NCBI GenBank assembly: GCA_019636275.1
Contig: JAHBXY010000007.1
Span: forward strand, 1-64,000
DNA: 64,000 nt
DNA from: Planctomycetota bacterium
GTDB lineage: Bacteria > Planctomycetota > J058
Direction: 5' to 3'
Below, in pieces: positions 18,841-27,630 of this stretch. Within the stretch, counting starts at the first letter, position 1, and each line of letters opens with the position of its first letter. A model generated the notes under the pieces. That model was not told where the DNA came from. It made no database searches and saw nothing but the letters and a program-made list of their open reading frames with translations. Made by a program: the position numbers and the translations under genes.

Positions 18841-21143
18841 TCGCGGCTGGCGCCCTCGCGCGGCGCCGTGCGGCGCCCGAGGAGCCAGGGCGCCAGGACG
18901 ACGACGAGCGTGGGCGTGACCACGAGGTCGGCGACCAGGGCCACGAGCACCACGACCGCGGACATGAGCCCGAAGTAGACGTTCACGAGGAAGTGCCCGC
19001 AGGCGAGCGCCCCGAAGCCCGCGGCGAGGGCCACGCTCGTGGTCACGAGCGGCCGGCCGAGCTCGCCCAGCGCCTGCGCGACCGCCTCCTCCGGCGGCCG
19101 GTCGGGCGCGGCCCGCAGGCAGCGGGTCAGGCGCGCCAGGAGGTGCGTCGTGTCGTCGACCACCAGCCCCAGCACGACCCCGGCGATCATCACGGTCCCG
19201 ACGTCCAGGCGGATGCCGAGCGCCCCCATGAGGCCCGCGCCGACCACCAGGGGCAGGACGTTGGGGACCATGGAGACGAGCCCGAGGCGCAGCGAGCGCG
19301 CCAGCGCCACCATGCAGACGGTGACGGTCACGAAGGCGAGCAGGAGCGACCTGAGCTGGCTGTGCAGCAGGTGGTCGTACATGGTCGCCATCAGGTGCAC
19401 GTAGCCCGTGACCTCGACGTCCACGCCGGCGGCCGCCAGGGCCGGGTCGGCGGCGCGCGCGGCCACGCGCTCGATCACCTCGAGCGGCCGGTCGGTCATG
19501 GACATCTGCGTGCGCAGGCTGAGCCGGCCGCCGCGGTGGTCGGGCTGGACCAGGCGGCCGAGCTGCTCGTCCGACGCGAGCACGAGGAGGTACTGCGCGG
19601 CCAGCTCCCGTGAAGCGGGGAGGCCGTCCTCGCCGGCGAAGGCGCGGTGCAGGTCGCTCATGGGATCGACGAGCGACTGGCTGTAGGAGACGCCGCGCTC
19701 GCGCTCGAGGTCGAGGCGCAGCGCCTCGAGCAGCGCCAGCGCGGCCGGGTCCTCGAGGCCGGCCTCCCCGCGCGCGCGCAGCCACAGCTCGAGGTTCGCC
19801 GTGCCGCCGAGGGTGGCGTCGATCCGCTCGGTCGCGCGGCGCACCGGGTCGTCGTGGCGGAAGTACTCCACCGGGTTCACGCCCACCTCGAGGCGGGCCA
19901 GCCCGGCCAGCGAGGCGGCCATCACGAGCGCCGCGCCCCAGAGCACCGCCAGGCGCCCCCGGCGGCCGAGGCGGCCGACGCGCGCCGCCCAGTGCGGGCC
20001 GGGCGCCGGCGCCGCGCCCACCGCGACGACGGACGCCAGCAGCGGGGCCAGCGTGAACGTGGCCGCCCAGCAGAGCGTCACGCCCAGGGCGGCCTGCAGG
20101 CCGAACTCGCGGATCGGCAGGATCTCGCCCGCGCAGAGCGACAGCATGCCCAGCGCCGTGGTCGCCGTCGTCAGCGTGCAGGGGACGAACACGCCGACCG
20201 CCGCGGCGCGGATCGCGTCGTCGCGGGCCAGGCCCCGCGCGAGGCCCGCGCGGAGCTCGCTCACCAGGTGCACCCCGTCGGCCACGCCGACGGCGAGGAC
20301 CACGCACAGGAGGTTGCTCGAGGTGATCCCCAGCTCCTGGCCGATCAGGCCCATGGCGCCCAGGAGCCAGCAGGTGGCGGCCGCGACGACGCCGACCGGG
20401 ACGAGCGCCAGCGCCAGGCTGCGCAGGGACAGCCAGAGCACGCCGAGGAGGAGGGCCAGCCCCAGCGGCGCCAGGGCCGCGAGGTCGCGCTCGGTGTGGC
20501 GGACGAACGCCTCGTCGAAGACCGGCGGCCCGCTGAGCACGACCTCGACGTCGGGCACGTCGCCGGCGCCCGCCGCGGCGAGCGCGCGGCGCAGGCCGTC
20601 CACGAGCGCCAGCTTGCCGTCGATCGTCTGCGCCTCGCGCCGCAGCTCGACGAGCATCGACGTGGCCGGCGCCGGCCCGTCGGCGACCAGGCCGCGGGCG
20701 GCGCGCAGCGAGGCCGCCCGGGCCCACAGCGCGTCGACGCCGGCCGGGTCCGTCGGAAGGGTCGCGGCCAGGGGGCCCGTGTCCAGGGCGTCGTCGCCCC
20801 GCGGCTGGACCACCGAGGCGTTCGTCACCCAGCGCGTGCGGTGGACCTCGGGGAGGCGCTCGGCGCCGCGGCGCACCCGCTCCATGAGCGCCAGGCCGGC
20901 CGGCGTGCGCGCGCCGGGGCCGATCGCGGCCACGACGACGAACTCGTCCGCGCCGAAGCGCTCGCGGAAGGCGTGGTAGCGCCCCAGGCTGGCGTCGTCC
21001 TCGAGGAACCAGGCCTCGATCGAGCCCTGGACGGTCAGGCGCGAGGCCCCGACGAGGCTGCCCGCCGTGACCAGCGCCAGCAGCGCGGCGGCGGCGGCCC
21101 GACGGCGCAGGAGGAGCCGCAGCGCGCCGTCGAGCCAGGTCAC
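18774..21143 (-). CDS. RND/MMPL-family membrane exporter
   Basis: Start set at GTG 21143, which overlaps the P450 stop by four bases (GTGA). The 789-residue protein has the RND layout in one chain: a helix at ~10-30, a large periplasmic loop, a five- to six-helix bundle at ~230-390, a second loop and a second bundle to ~770. Landmarks are LLCVVLAVGVADGVHLVSEL and VMIAGVVLGLVVDDTTHLL, the paired TM4/TM10-type segments (the latter with the two acidic residues expected for proton relay). It resembles the MMPL and HpnN-like exporters, which move lipids or hydrophobic products. Being last in an operon with two desaturases and a P450, it likely exports or flips their lipid product. Confidence 0.85.
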   Translation of the reverse strand: MTWLDGALRLLLRRRAAAAALLALVTAGSLVGASRLTVQGSIEAWFLEDDASLGRYHAFRERFGADEFVVVAAIGPGARTPAGLALMERVRRGAERLPEVHRTRWVTNASVVQPRGDDALDTGPLAATLPTDPAGVDALWARAASLRAARGLVADGPAPATSMLVELRREAQTIDGKLALVDGLRRALAAAGAGDVPDVEVVLSGPPVFDEAFVRHTERDLAALAPLGLALLLGVLWLSLRSLALALVPVGVVAAATCWLLGAMGLIGQELGITSSNLLCVVLAVGVADGVHLVSELRAGLARGLARDDAIRAAAVGVFVPCTLTTATTALGMLSLCAGEILPIREFGLQAALGVTLCWAATFTLAPLLASVVAVGAAPAPGPHWAARVGRLGRRGRLAVLWGAALVMAASLAGLARLEVGVNPVEYFRHDDPVRRATERIDATLGGTANLELWLRARGEAGLEDPAALALLEALRLDLERERGVSYSQSLVDPMSDLHRAFAGEDGLPASRELAAQYLLVLASDEQLGRLVQPDHRGGRLSLRTQMSMTDRPLEVIERVAARAADPALAAAGVDVEVTGYVHLMATMYDHLLHSQLRSLLLAFVTVTVCMVALARSLRLGLVSMVPNVLPLVVGAGLMGALGIRLDVGTVMIAGVVLGLVVDDTTHLLARLTRCLRAAPDRPPEEAVAQALGELGRPLVTTSVALAAGFGALACGHFLVNVYFGLMSAVVVLVALVADLVVTPTLVVVLAPWLLGRRTAPREGASRDHTTCPHAAAGQPIGTTSTSPV

Positions 21144-22624
21144 GCCGGGTCCCCGGCGGCCCGGGCGGTCAGGCGCAGCTCGAGCTCGCGCCGCGGGCGG
21201 AGCGAGATGAGCGCCTCGCAGGCGACCGGGCCCGGGCGGGTGGGCGCGACCTCGAAGCGGCGCAGGACCTCGCGCAGGGCAAGCTTCAGCTCGACGAGCG
21301 CCAGGCGGTCGCCCGGGCACAGGCGCGGCCCGGCGCTGAACGGCAGGTAGGTCAGCCCCTCGGCGCCGCCCTGCGCCGGCGGGCCGGCGGCGAAGCGCTC
21401 GGGCCGGAACGCGTCGGGCTCGGGCCACAGGTCGGCGCGGCGGTGGATGGCGTAGGGGCTGACCATCACCGTCGCGCCGGCGGGGAGGTGGAAGTCACCC
21501 AGGCGGTCGTCGGCCACCGCCTCGCGCCCGAGCGACCACACGGGCGGGAACAGGCGCAGGGCCTCGTGGATCACGGCGTCGAGCGGGGTCCAGGCGCCCA
21601 GCCACGGGCCCAGGGCCTCGCCGTCGCCCGGGAGCCCCTCGCGGGCGCGCCGCTGCGCGTCGGGGTGGGTGGCGAGGAGGTGCAGGCACCACGTGAGCGA
21701 CACGGCCACCGTCTCGTGGCCGGCGAGCAGGAAGGTGACGAGCTGGTCGCGCAGCCACACGCGCGGCGTGAGGCCGGCGTCAGGGAGAGCGCGCGAGGCC
21801 TGGAGGAGCACCGACAGCAGGTCCGGCCCCGGCGCGCGCCGGGCGGCGGCGTCGATCCAGCGGTAGAGGACGGCGTCGAGGCGCGCCCGCGCGCGCGCGA
21901 AGCGCAGCCGGCCGGGCGTGGGCAGGCGCGCCGCCAGGTCGACCGGCGCCCCCAGGCGCGCGTCGAGGTGGCGCAGCCCCGCCGAGACCGCGCGCGTGAT
22001 CTCGTCGAGGTCCACCCGGTCGGCGTCGACGTCCAGCGCCGCGCGCGCGAACGCGCGCAGGGCCAGCCGCGTCGTGGCGGCGCCGGTCGGCAGGACCCCC
22101 CCCCAGCCGGCGACCTCCTCGGCCACCACGTCCTGGAGCGCCGCGGCCATCCGCAGCACCGGCTCCTGGCGGAACACGGGCGCCGTCGCCGCGCGCGCGT
22201 GGCGCCACACCTCGTCGTGCGAGGTGACGAGCCCGTCGCCCAGGAGCGAGTGGACGATCTTCCAGTCGAAGCTCTTGCGGTAGTTCTTGTTGTTCGTGAG
22301 CAGCACGTGGCGCGCGAGGCGCGGGCAGCTCACGAGGTGGAAGGGCTTGCCGGGCACCGGCACGCGGACGACCGGCCCGTGCGCCGCCGCGATCCGGCGG
22401 ATCGTCTCCGCGCGGTCGCCGATGAGCCCCGACACGTGGCGCAGGAAGCCGAGGAACGAGAGCCGCGGGACGGGCCGGGCCGGCTCAGGCGGCGACGGCG
22501 ACGGCGACGGGGACGACGACGGGCTCGGGGACGGCGACGAGGCGGGCCCGGAGGAGGGCGACGGTCTCGTCGTGGCTGCGGGGGGCGCCGCCGAGGTGGA
22601 CGACGTGACGGGCGAGGGTGTCAT
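21140..22624 (-). CDS. Cytochrome P450
   Basis: All P450 landmarks are present: the I-helix AGHETVAVSLTW, the K-helix EALRLFPPVW (ExxR), the PERF-type FRPERFAAG, and the heme loop PFSAGPRLCPGDRLA with the cysteine ligand at about 436. The frame's first ATG (22624) lies 140 bp inside the upstream desaturase gene and would add a ~50-residue Ser/Pro-rich head. The conserved part starts near RLSFLGFLRHVSGL just after the desaturase stop, so the true start is uncertain. It is a class I-like soluble bacterial type, needing a ferredoxin/reductase from elsewhere. Context suggests a fatty-acyl or sphingolipid chain as substrate (inference). Confidence 0.9.
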   Translation of the reverse strand: MTPSPVTSSTSAAPPAATTRPSPSSGPASSPSPSPSSSPSPSPSPPEPARPVPRLSFLGFLRHVSGLIGDRAETIRRIAAAHGPVVRVPVPGKPFHLVSCPRLARHVLLTNNKNYRKSFDWKIVHSLLGDGLVTSHDEVWRHARAATAPVFRQEPVLRMAAALQDVVAEEVAGWGGVLPTGAATTRLALRAFARAALDVDADRVDLDEITRAVSAGLRHLDARLGAPVDLAARLPTPGRLRFARARARLDAVLYRWIDAAARRAPGPDLLSVLLQASRALPDAGLTPRVWLRDQLVTFLLAGHETVAVSLTWCLHLLATHPDAQRRAREGLPGDGEALGPWLGAWTPLDAVIHEALRLFPPVWSLGREAVADDRLGDFHLPAGATVMVSPYAIHRRADLWPEPDAFRPERFAAGPPAQGGAEGLTYLPFSAGPRLCPGDRLALVELKLALREVLRRFEVAPTRPGPVACEALISLRPRRELELRLTARAAGDPA

Positions 22625-23549
22625 GGTCCTTCACCATCAGCAGGGCCCAGACCTGGAAGAAGTCGAGCCCCTCGAGCACGAGCGCGCCCTGATCGCGGTA
22701 CGTGTCGAGGTGCTCGAGGAGCTCGCCGGGCAGCTCGCTCCAGTGACGCGACGGCTTGAGGTGATGCCCGATGTGGTAGCCGTCGTTGAAGCAGCGGCGG
22801 TTGTAGCGGGTGTTGATCGTCGTGAGGCTGTTGCGATACGGGTTGCCGGGGTCGGCCGGGTCGACGAACGCGTGCTGCGCCCAGTTGCCGGCCATCATGG
22901 CGAACCGGGCCGCGACGAGCGGGACGACGAACACGACCAGCGTGGCCCGCCACTCGACCCACAGGAGCGCGCCCAGCGTCGCGAGGTAGGCGAGCTCGCC
23001 CAGGGCGGCGCGGCGCGCCAGCTTCGTGCGGCGGCGGCCGAGCAGGTAGGCCACGAGGTCGACCACGCCGGCCACGAGGAAGCGCCCCCAGTAGCGCAGG
23101 AAGTCGAGCGCGCTGTCGCGCCGGTAGGGCAGCGTCGAGCTGGCGTCGGCCCACAGGTTGTTCTCGACGTGGTGCATCCCCAGGTGGTGGGCGTGGTAGG
23201 TGCAGGGCGACTGGCCGGCGAGCGGCCCGAGCGCCCAGTCCACCCACGCGTCGAGCTCGAGCCCCGGGCGGAACAGGCGCCGGTGCCGCGTCGCGTGGAG
23301 CATGAGGATGTAGCGGTCGAAGAACAGGCCGAACAGCGCCGCCAGGTAGGCGGCCGCCAGCGGCCAGCTGAAGCCGCCCGGCGCGTAGAGGACGAGCGCG
23401 CCCGGCACGAGCACGAGGCTCATCCCGACGACCACTCCCAGGAGCGGGGCGTCGCGCGGGTCACACAGGAGGCGCGCGACCAGCGCGTCGAGCGCGCGCA
23501 CGCCCGTGGTCGGCGAGGCCGTCGCGTCGCGGAGCTCGAGCCCGGTCAC
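22485..23549 (-). CDS. Membrane fatty acid desaturase-like di-iron protein
   Basis: GTG 23549 overlaps the previous gene's TGA (GTGA), giving 354 residues. Histidine clusters of the membrane desaturase/hydroxylase superfamily are visible: HATRH, HAHHLGMHHVE, and HIGHHLKPSRHW with NDGYHIGHH late in the chain. Four to five hydrophobic helices separate them (VVVGMSLVLVPGALVLY, AAAYLAALFGLFFDRY, LVVFVVPLVAARFAMM). Spacing differs from the DES1-like protein upstream, so it probably acts at another position or does a related hydroxylation. The Val/Pro/Ala-rich end (VPEPVVVPVAVAVAA) overlaps the reading frame of the P450 start. Confidence 0.82.
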   Translation of the reverse strand: MTGLELRDATASPTTGVRALDALVARLLCDPRDAPLLGVVVGMSLVLVPGALVLYAPGGFSWPLAAAYLAALFGLFFDRYILMLHATRHRRLFRPGLELDAWVDWALGPLAGQSPCTYHAHHLGMHHVENNLWADASSTLPYRRDSALDFLRYWGRFLVAGVVDLVAYLLGRRRTKLARRAALGELAYLATLGALLWVEWRATLVVFVVPLVAARFAMMAGNWAQHAFVDPADPGNPYRNSLTTINTRYNRRCFNDGYHIGHHLKPSRHWSELPGELLEHLDTYRDQGALVLEGLDFFQVWALLMVKDHDTLARHVVHLGGAPRSHDETVALLRARLVAVPEPVVVPVAVAVAA

Positions 23550-24580
23550 GCCGCGGCCTCGAGCGCGGGGCCGGGGCGGCGCTCGGGCGCGCGCGTGCGC
23601 CGGAACGTCGCCTCGCTGCGCACCTGCCGGGTGTAGGGGCCGATGCGCGGGTCCGTCACGTAGCGCCAGAGGATCGCCGTCCACGAGCGGTGGGCCACGA
23701 GCCCCTCGTAGAACTCGGGCGCCAGGCGCCGCAGCTCGGGCAGGCGCCAGCCGGGGATGTTCATCAGGTCGTGGTGCTCGTAGTGCAGCCCGACGTTGAA
23801 CGTGACCCGGTTGAGCGGGCCGTAGTAGGAGTAGGTCTCCTGGCCCGCCGTCCAGATGTAGTGCTCGTGGACGAAGTGCGCGGCGACGGGGTGGACCCCG
23901 TGGCCGAACCAGAACGAGAGGAACAGGTAGGCCAGCGCGGGCCAGCCCAGGAGGACGACGACCAGCGCGTTGACGCCGATCATCAACGCGAGGTTGAGCA
24001 GCTCCCAGCGGTCGGGCCGCTGCGCGAAGCCGAGGCCGCGGACCAGGTACAGCGCCGGGAACAGGAGGAGGACGAGCAGCTTGCGCCAGGCGACGTTGTC
24101 GATCACGCGGTGCTCGATCGCCGGCGCGAGGTCGGTGTCGAGCTCGCGCACGCCCAGGTAGGTGTGGTGTTCGAGGTGGTAGCGGTGAAACGACATGGCC
24201 GCGGGGACCACCACGGGCACGTTCGCCAGGAGCGACACCAGGCGGTTGCCCAGCGGCGTGCGCGCGGCCAGGTCGTGCGAGCACTCGTGGATCCCCATGG
24301 CGCACCAGTGCGCCAGGACCGCGCCCACGAGGAGCGCCAGCGCGACGAGCCCCGCCGCGGCCGCGGCGCCCCCGCCGGCGGCCTCCCACGCGCGCTGGAC
24401 GCCCCAGGCCAGGGCGAGCTGGAGGGCGACGACGGCCGCCACGACGACGGCCGTGCGGCGGTCGTAGCCGAAGAGCGCCCGGACCTCCGGGTGGGCCGCG
24501 AGGAGCGCCTTGCGCCGGGCCCGGTGCGGCTCGGCGAAGTCGACCTCCGTGAACGCCTTCGTCAGGTGGTTCGTGGTCAC
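23546..24580 (-). CDS. Dihydroceramide/sphingolipid delta-4 desaturase-like enzyme (DES1 family)
   Basis: GTG 24580 gives 344 residues and aligns the N-terminus with animal DES1: DFAEPHRARRKALLAAHPEVRALFG parallels the DES1 head (TDQPHADRR...). The three His boxes are in place: HECSH at 98-102, HRYHLEHH at 132-139 and HYEHH at 266-270. DES1-specific stretches GHGVHPVAAHFVHEHY and GQETYSYYGPLNRVTFNVGLH are striking. The chain ends at similar length with SWTAILWRYVTDPRIGPYTR. It should be a membrane di-iron desaturase acting on a ceramide-like or fatty acyl chain. It heads the cluster with the second desaturase, P450 and exporter. No sphingolipid backbone gene (SPT) is within the window. Confidence 0.88.
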   Translation of the reverse strand: MTTNHLTKAFTEVDFAEPHRARRKALLAAHPEVRALFGYDRRTAVVVAAVVALQLALAWGVQRAWEAAGGGAAAAAGLVALALLVGAVLAHWCAMGIHECSHDLAARTPLGNRLVSLLANVPVVVPAAMSFHRYHLEHHTYLGVRELDTDLAPAIEHRVIDNVAWRKLLVLLLFPALYLVRGLGFAQRPDRWELLNLALMIGVNALVVVLLGWPALAYLFLSFWFGHGVHPVAAHFVHEHYIWTAGQETYSYYGPLNRVTFNVGLHYEHHDLMNIPGWRLPELRRLAPEFYEGLVAHRSWTAILWRYVTDPRIGPYTRQVRSEATFRRTRAPERRPGPALEAAA

Positions 24581-24706
24581 GGCCGCCCGTCGAGCAACGG
24601 GAGGGCCGCGCTCAACCCCTGGCGCCGGCGAGGCGGAGCGTCTCAACGCCTCGAAGGAGGCGGACCGTGGCGGAATGGCGAGGGGGAAGTGAAAGGAGGC
24701 CTGCGG

Positions 24707-25966
24707 CTACATCAGCTCGCCCACGACCTCGACGCTCTCGCCTTCCGGATCGAGCAGCCCGACCTGCGCCGAGAGCTCGACCGACGACGTGTAGCGGCGC
24801 GACAGGTCGAAGCGCACGTAGCGGGCGCGCTCGTGCTGCGAGTCGATGATCAGGTGGCGGTGGTTGGGCACCTTCCAGCCGCGGTTCGTGGGCGTGTGCC
24901 CGCAGAGCAGCAGGTCGACCTCCATCTGGTCGGCGAACGCGTCGGCGGCGTCCTTGGCGTACTCGCGCCCGTTGACCAGCGCCGCCACCGGCTTCAGCTT
25001 GCGCAGCGGCGTCTTCGGCCCGGCGTCGTAGAGCAGGTCGCGGCTGAGCGTGGAGATGAACGGCTTCTTCGGCGTCGAGTGGGCCATGAACACGCCGTTG
25101 GGCGCGAAGATCGCCGCCGGCATGCCGGCGACGAACGCGCGGTACTTGCCCAGCACGTCCTCCCAGCGCTCGCGGTACATGTAGGCCATGCCGCGGTAGA
25201 GGTAGCGGTTGAGGTACTTGCCGCCCTTGACCAGCTCGCGGTCGAGGTGCACCGCGAGGTCGTGGTTGCCGAGGAGGTAGTAGACCCGCCCCGGGAACTC
25301 GGACATCAGGCGGATCGCCTCCATGATGGCCACGAAGGACAGGTCCTTGTTGTCGGCGGTGATGAACCGCGCGTGGACGATCTCCTGCAGGACCAGGATC
25401 CGCTCGGGGTGGTTGGCGAGGTCGGCGAGCTTCGCGAAGCGCTTCAGGTTGTCGACGTTGCCGTGCAGGTCCCCCGTGAGCCACACCTCGCCCTCCGCGG
25501 GGAGCAGCACGGCGCGCCCGCGGACGCGGGGGTCCTGGTCGCGGGCGGCCTTGGCCGCCTCGAGCAGCTCGATCGCCCGGTCGGCCTCGGTGGCCTCGGC
25601 CCGGGCGCCGCTGGCGGCCCGCGCCATGCGGCGGATCTCGGCGATGGCCGGGTCGTCGACCCGGGCGTCGCCCGCCTGCGCCAGGAGCTCCTGCGCGGCC
25701 GGCCCGCCGTGGGCGAGGTTGTAGCTGCGGGCGATCTCGAGCGCCTTGGGGAACATGCGCCGCTTGATCAGCTCGCCGAACAGCGCCGTGGCCGCCCGGG
25801 TGACGTGGTCGTCGGTGAGCTTGAACTCCTTGGCGCACTTGAGGGCAATGTCCGGACGCCCCACCTTGAGGTCGGCCTCGAAGGCCTTGGCGGCCACGGC
25901 CTGGGCCTCGGCGCGGCCGAGGCGCATCTGCCGGATCACCCGCTTGGCGTTCTCGTACTCGCTCAC
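24707..25966 (-). CDS. Metallophosphoesterase (PPP-like) with helical N-terminal domain
   Basis: Starts at GTG 25966. The 25 codons upstream in frame do not look coding. The first ~150 residues are helical (AKRVIRQMRLGRAEAQAVAAKAF...). The phosphoesterase part has LTGDLHGN (metal site 1), LLGNHD (metal-bridging Asn and general-acid His), AHS and LLCGHTPTNRG. The motif normally reading GD-x-(V/H)-D-R-G between them is replaced by LVLQEIVHARF, so one of the usual metal-bridging Asp residues seems absent. Activity may differ from canonical PPP enzymes. It could act on proteins or nucleotides. It stands alone, divergent from nhaA. Confidence 0.7.
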   Translation of the reverse strand: MSEYENAKRVIRQMRLGRAEAQAVAAKAFEADLKVGRPDIALKCAKEFKLTDDHVTRAATALFGELIKRRMFPKALEIARSYNLAHGGPAAQELLAQAGDARVDDPAIAEIRRMARAASGARAEATEADRAIELLEAAKAARDQDPRVRGRAVLLPAEGEVWLTGDLHGNVDNLKRFAKLADLANHPERILVLQEIVHARFITADNKDLSFVAIMEAIRLMSEFPGRVYYLLGNHDLAVHLDRELVKGGKYLNRYLYRGMAYMYRERWEDVLGKYRAFVAGMPAAIFAPNGVFMAHSTPKKPFISTLSRDLLYDAGPKTPLRKLKPVAALVNGREYAKDAADAFADQMEVDLLLCGHTPTNRGWKVPNHRHLIIDSQHERARYVRFDLSRRYTSSVELSAQVGLLDPEGESVEVVGELM

Positions 25967-26250
25967 GGGGCGTGCTGGTCTTCCCCCGGGGTGGGTCGTC
26001 CACCGGCCCGTCGACGCCGTGACCTCGCGCGGAGTGCCCACACCCCGGGGACGCAGGCCCCTACGACCGCCTTGTGCCGCCGGGTCCGGTCTTACGCGTG
26101 CGTGACATTCTGGCAGGTCGACGGCCCGGCGACGAGGGGGACGGGTGGACCACCGGCCCGATGACGCAGTGCGCTGTTCACGTCACCTCGTCGCCTCGCT
26201 AGCATGGGACCGGGGGGTTCGGCTCCTGTTCGGTGGAGGGCGGCGCCCCC

Positions 26251-27630
26251 GTGAACCTCCCGGCTGCGGACCTCCCGGCTCGTTCCCGGCTCGAGCGCCT
26301 CCTCGTCCACCTGCGCGAGGTCACCAAGGACTCGCCGCGCGGGGCGATGATCCTCCTGGCGGCCACCGGCGCGGCCATGCTCGCCGCCAACTCGCCCTGG
26401 GCCGACGCCTGGGCGCGGCTGTGGGCCACGCCGCTCGGCGTGTCGCTCGGCCCCTGGACCCTGAGCGAGACGCTGCACCACTGGGTCAACGACGGCCTCA
26501 TGGCCGTGTTCTTCTTCGCCGTGGGCCTCGAGATCAAGCGCGAGGTCGTCGAGGGCGAGCTCTCGAGCCTGCGCCGGGCGGCATTGCCGCTCGTCGCCGC
26601 CCTGGGCGGCATGGTCGTCCCCGCCGGGCTGTTCCTGCTCCTCAACGCCGGCGGCCCGGGCGTCGCCGGCTGGGGCGTGCCCATGGCCACGGACATCGCC
26701 TTCGCCCTGGGCGTCCTGGCCCTCCTCGGCGACCGCGTGCCGATCGCGCTCAAGGTGTTCCTCATGGCGCTGGCCGTCGTCGACGACATCGGCGCCGTCG
26801 TCGTGATCGCCGTGTTCTACACCGACCAGCTCCACCTCCCGCCGCTGCTCCTGGGCGTCGGCGCGATCGCCGTGGCCGCCGGCGCGAACCTGCTGCTCGG
26901 CATCCGGCGGCCGCTGGCCTACTTCGTGATCGGCCTGGTGGCGTGGTTCGGCTTCCTCGAGTCGGGCGTCCACGCCACGCTGGCCGCCGTGGCCATGGCG
27001 CTGACGATCCCCGCCGCGCCCGTGCGCCGCGCCGACCGCGCGCTCCACGAGCGCATGGGCGAGCTGCGCGACCTCCTGTCGGCCAACGGCGGCCGCCAGC
27101 ACCTCGACCACCGGCAGCTCGTCCTGATCGAGGCCGTCGAGGAGGAGATCGCCCGCGCCCGCCCGCCGCTCCTGCGCCTCGAGCGGCGCATGGGCCCGCT
27201 GGTGAGCCTGTTCGTCCTGCCCGTGTTCGCGCTGGCCAACGCCGGCGTCCCGCTCGGCCGCGGCCTCCTCGACGGGCTCCTCGACCCGGTGTTCCTGGGC
27301 GTCGCCCTGGGCCTCCTCGTGGGCAAGCCGCTGGGGATCGGCCTGTTCTCCTGGCTGGCCGTGCGCCTGCGCCTGGCGGAGCTGCCGGGCGGCGCCACCT
27401 GGCGCCAGCTCCACGGCGTCGGCGTGCTGGCCGGGATCGGCTTCACGATGTCCCTCTTCATCGCCGGCCTGGCCTTCCCGGGCGCGCCCGGGCTCCAGGA
27501 CGCGGCCAAGGTGGGCGTGCTCGCGGCCTCGTTCGTGGCCGCGCTCCTGGGGATCGCGCTGCTCGGGACGACGCCCGGCCGCGCGCCCGTGCGTCCGCGC
27601 CGGCGGGCCGAGGTGGCCGCGGCGACCTGA
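26251..27630 (+). CDS. nhaA: Na+/H+ antiporter NhaA
   Basis: GTG 26251 was chosen because GGAGGG lies 10 bases upstream. A GTG at 26233 is the alternative. The ~459-residue protein has the full NhaA set: AAMLAANSPW, NDGLMAVFFFAVGLEIKREVVEGEL, the GVPMATDIAFALGVLALLGDRVP segment with the Asp of the funnel, and ALAVVDDIGAVVVIAVFYT with the two adjacent Asp residues that bind Na+/H+. LPVFALANAGV and GIGFTMSLFIAGLAF complete the family pattern. The C-terminus is long and Arg-rich compared with E. coli NhaA. It exchanges external protons for internal sodium at the inner membrane. Confidence 0.95.
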   Translation: MNLPAADLPARSRLERLLVHLREVTKDSPRGAMILLAATGAAMLAANSPWADAWARLWATPLGVSLGPWTLSETLHHWVNDGLMAVFFFAVGLEIKREVVEGELSSLRRAALPLVAALGGMVVPAGLFLLLNAGGPGVAGWGVPMATDIAFALGVLALLGDRVPIALKVFLMALAVVDDIGAVVVIAVFYTDQLHLPPLLLGVGAIAVAAGANLLLGIRRPLAYFVIGLVAWFGFLESGVHATLAAVAMALTIPAAPVRRADRALHERMGELRDLLSANGGRQHLDHRQLVLIEAVEEEIARARPPLLRLERRMGPLVSLFVLPVFALANAGVPLGRGLLDGLLDPVFLGVALGLLVGKPLGIGLFSWLAVRLRLAELPGGATWRQLHGVGVLAGIGFTMSLFIAGLAFPGAPGLQDAAKVGVLAASFVAALLGIALLGTTPGRAPVRPRRRAEVAAAT

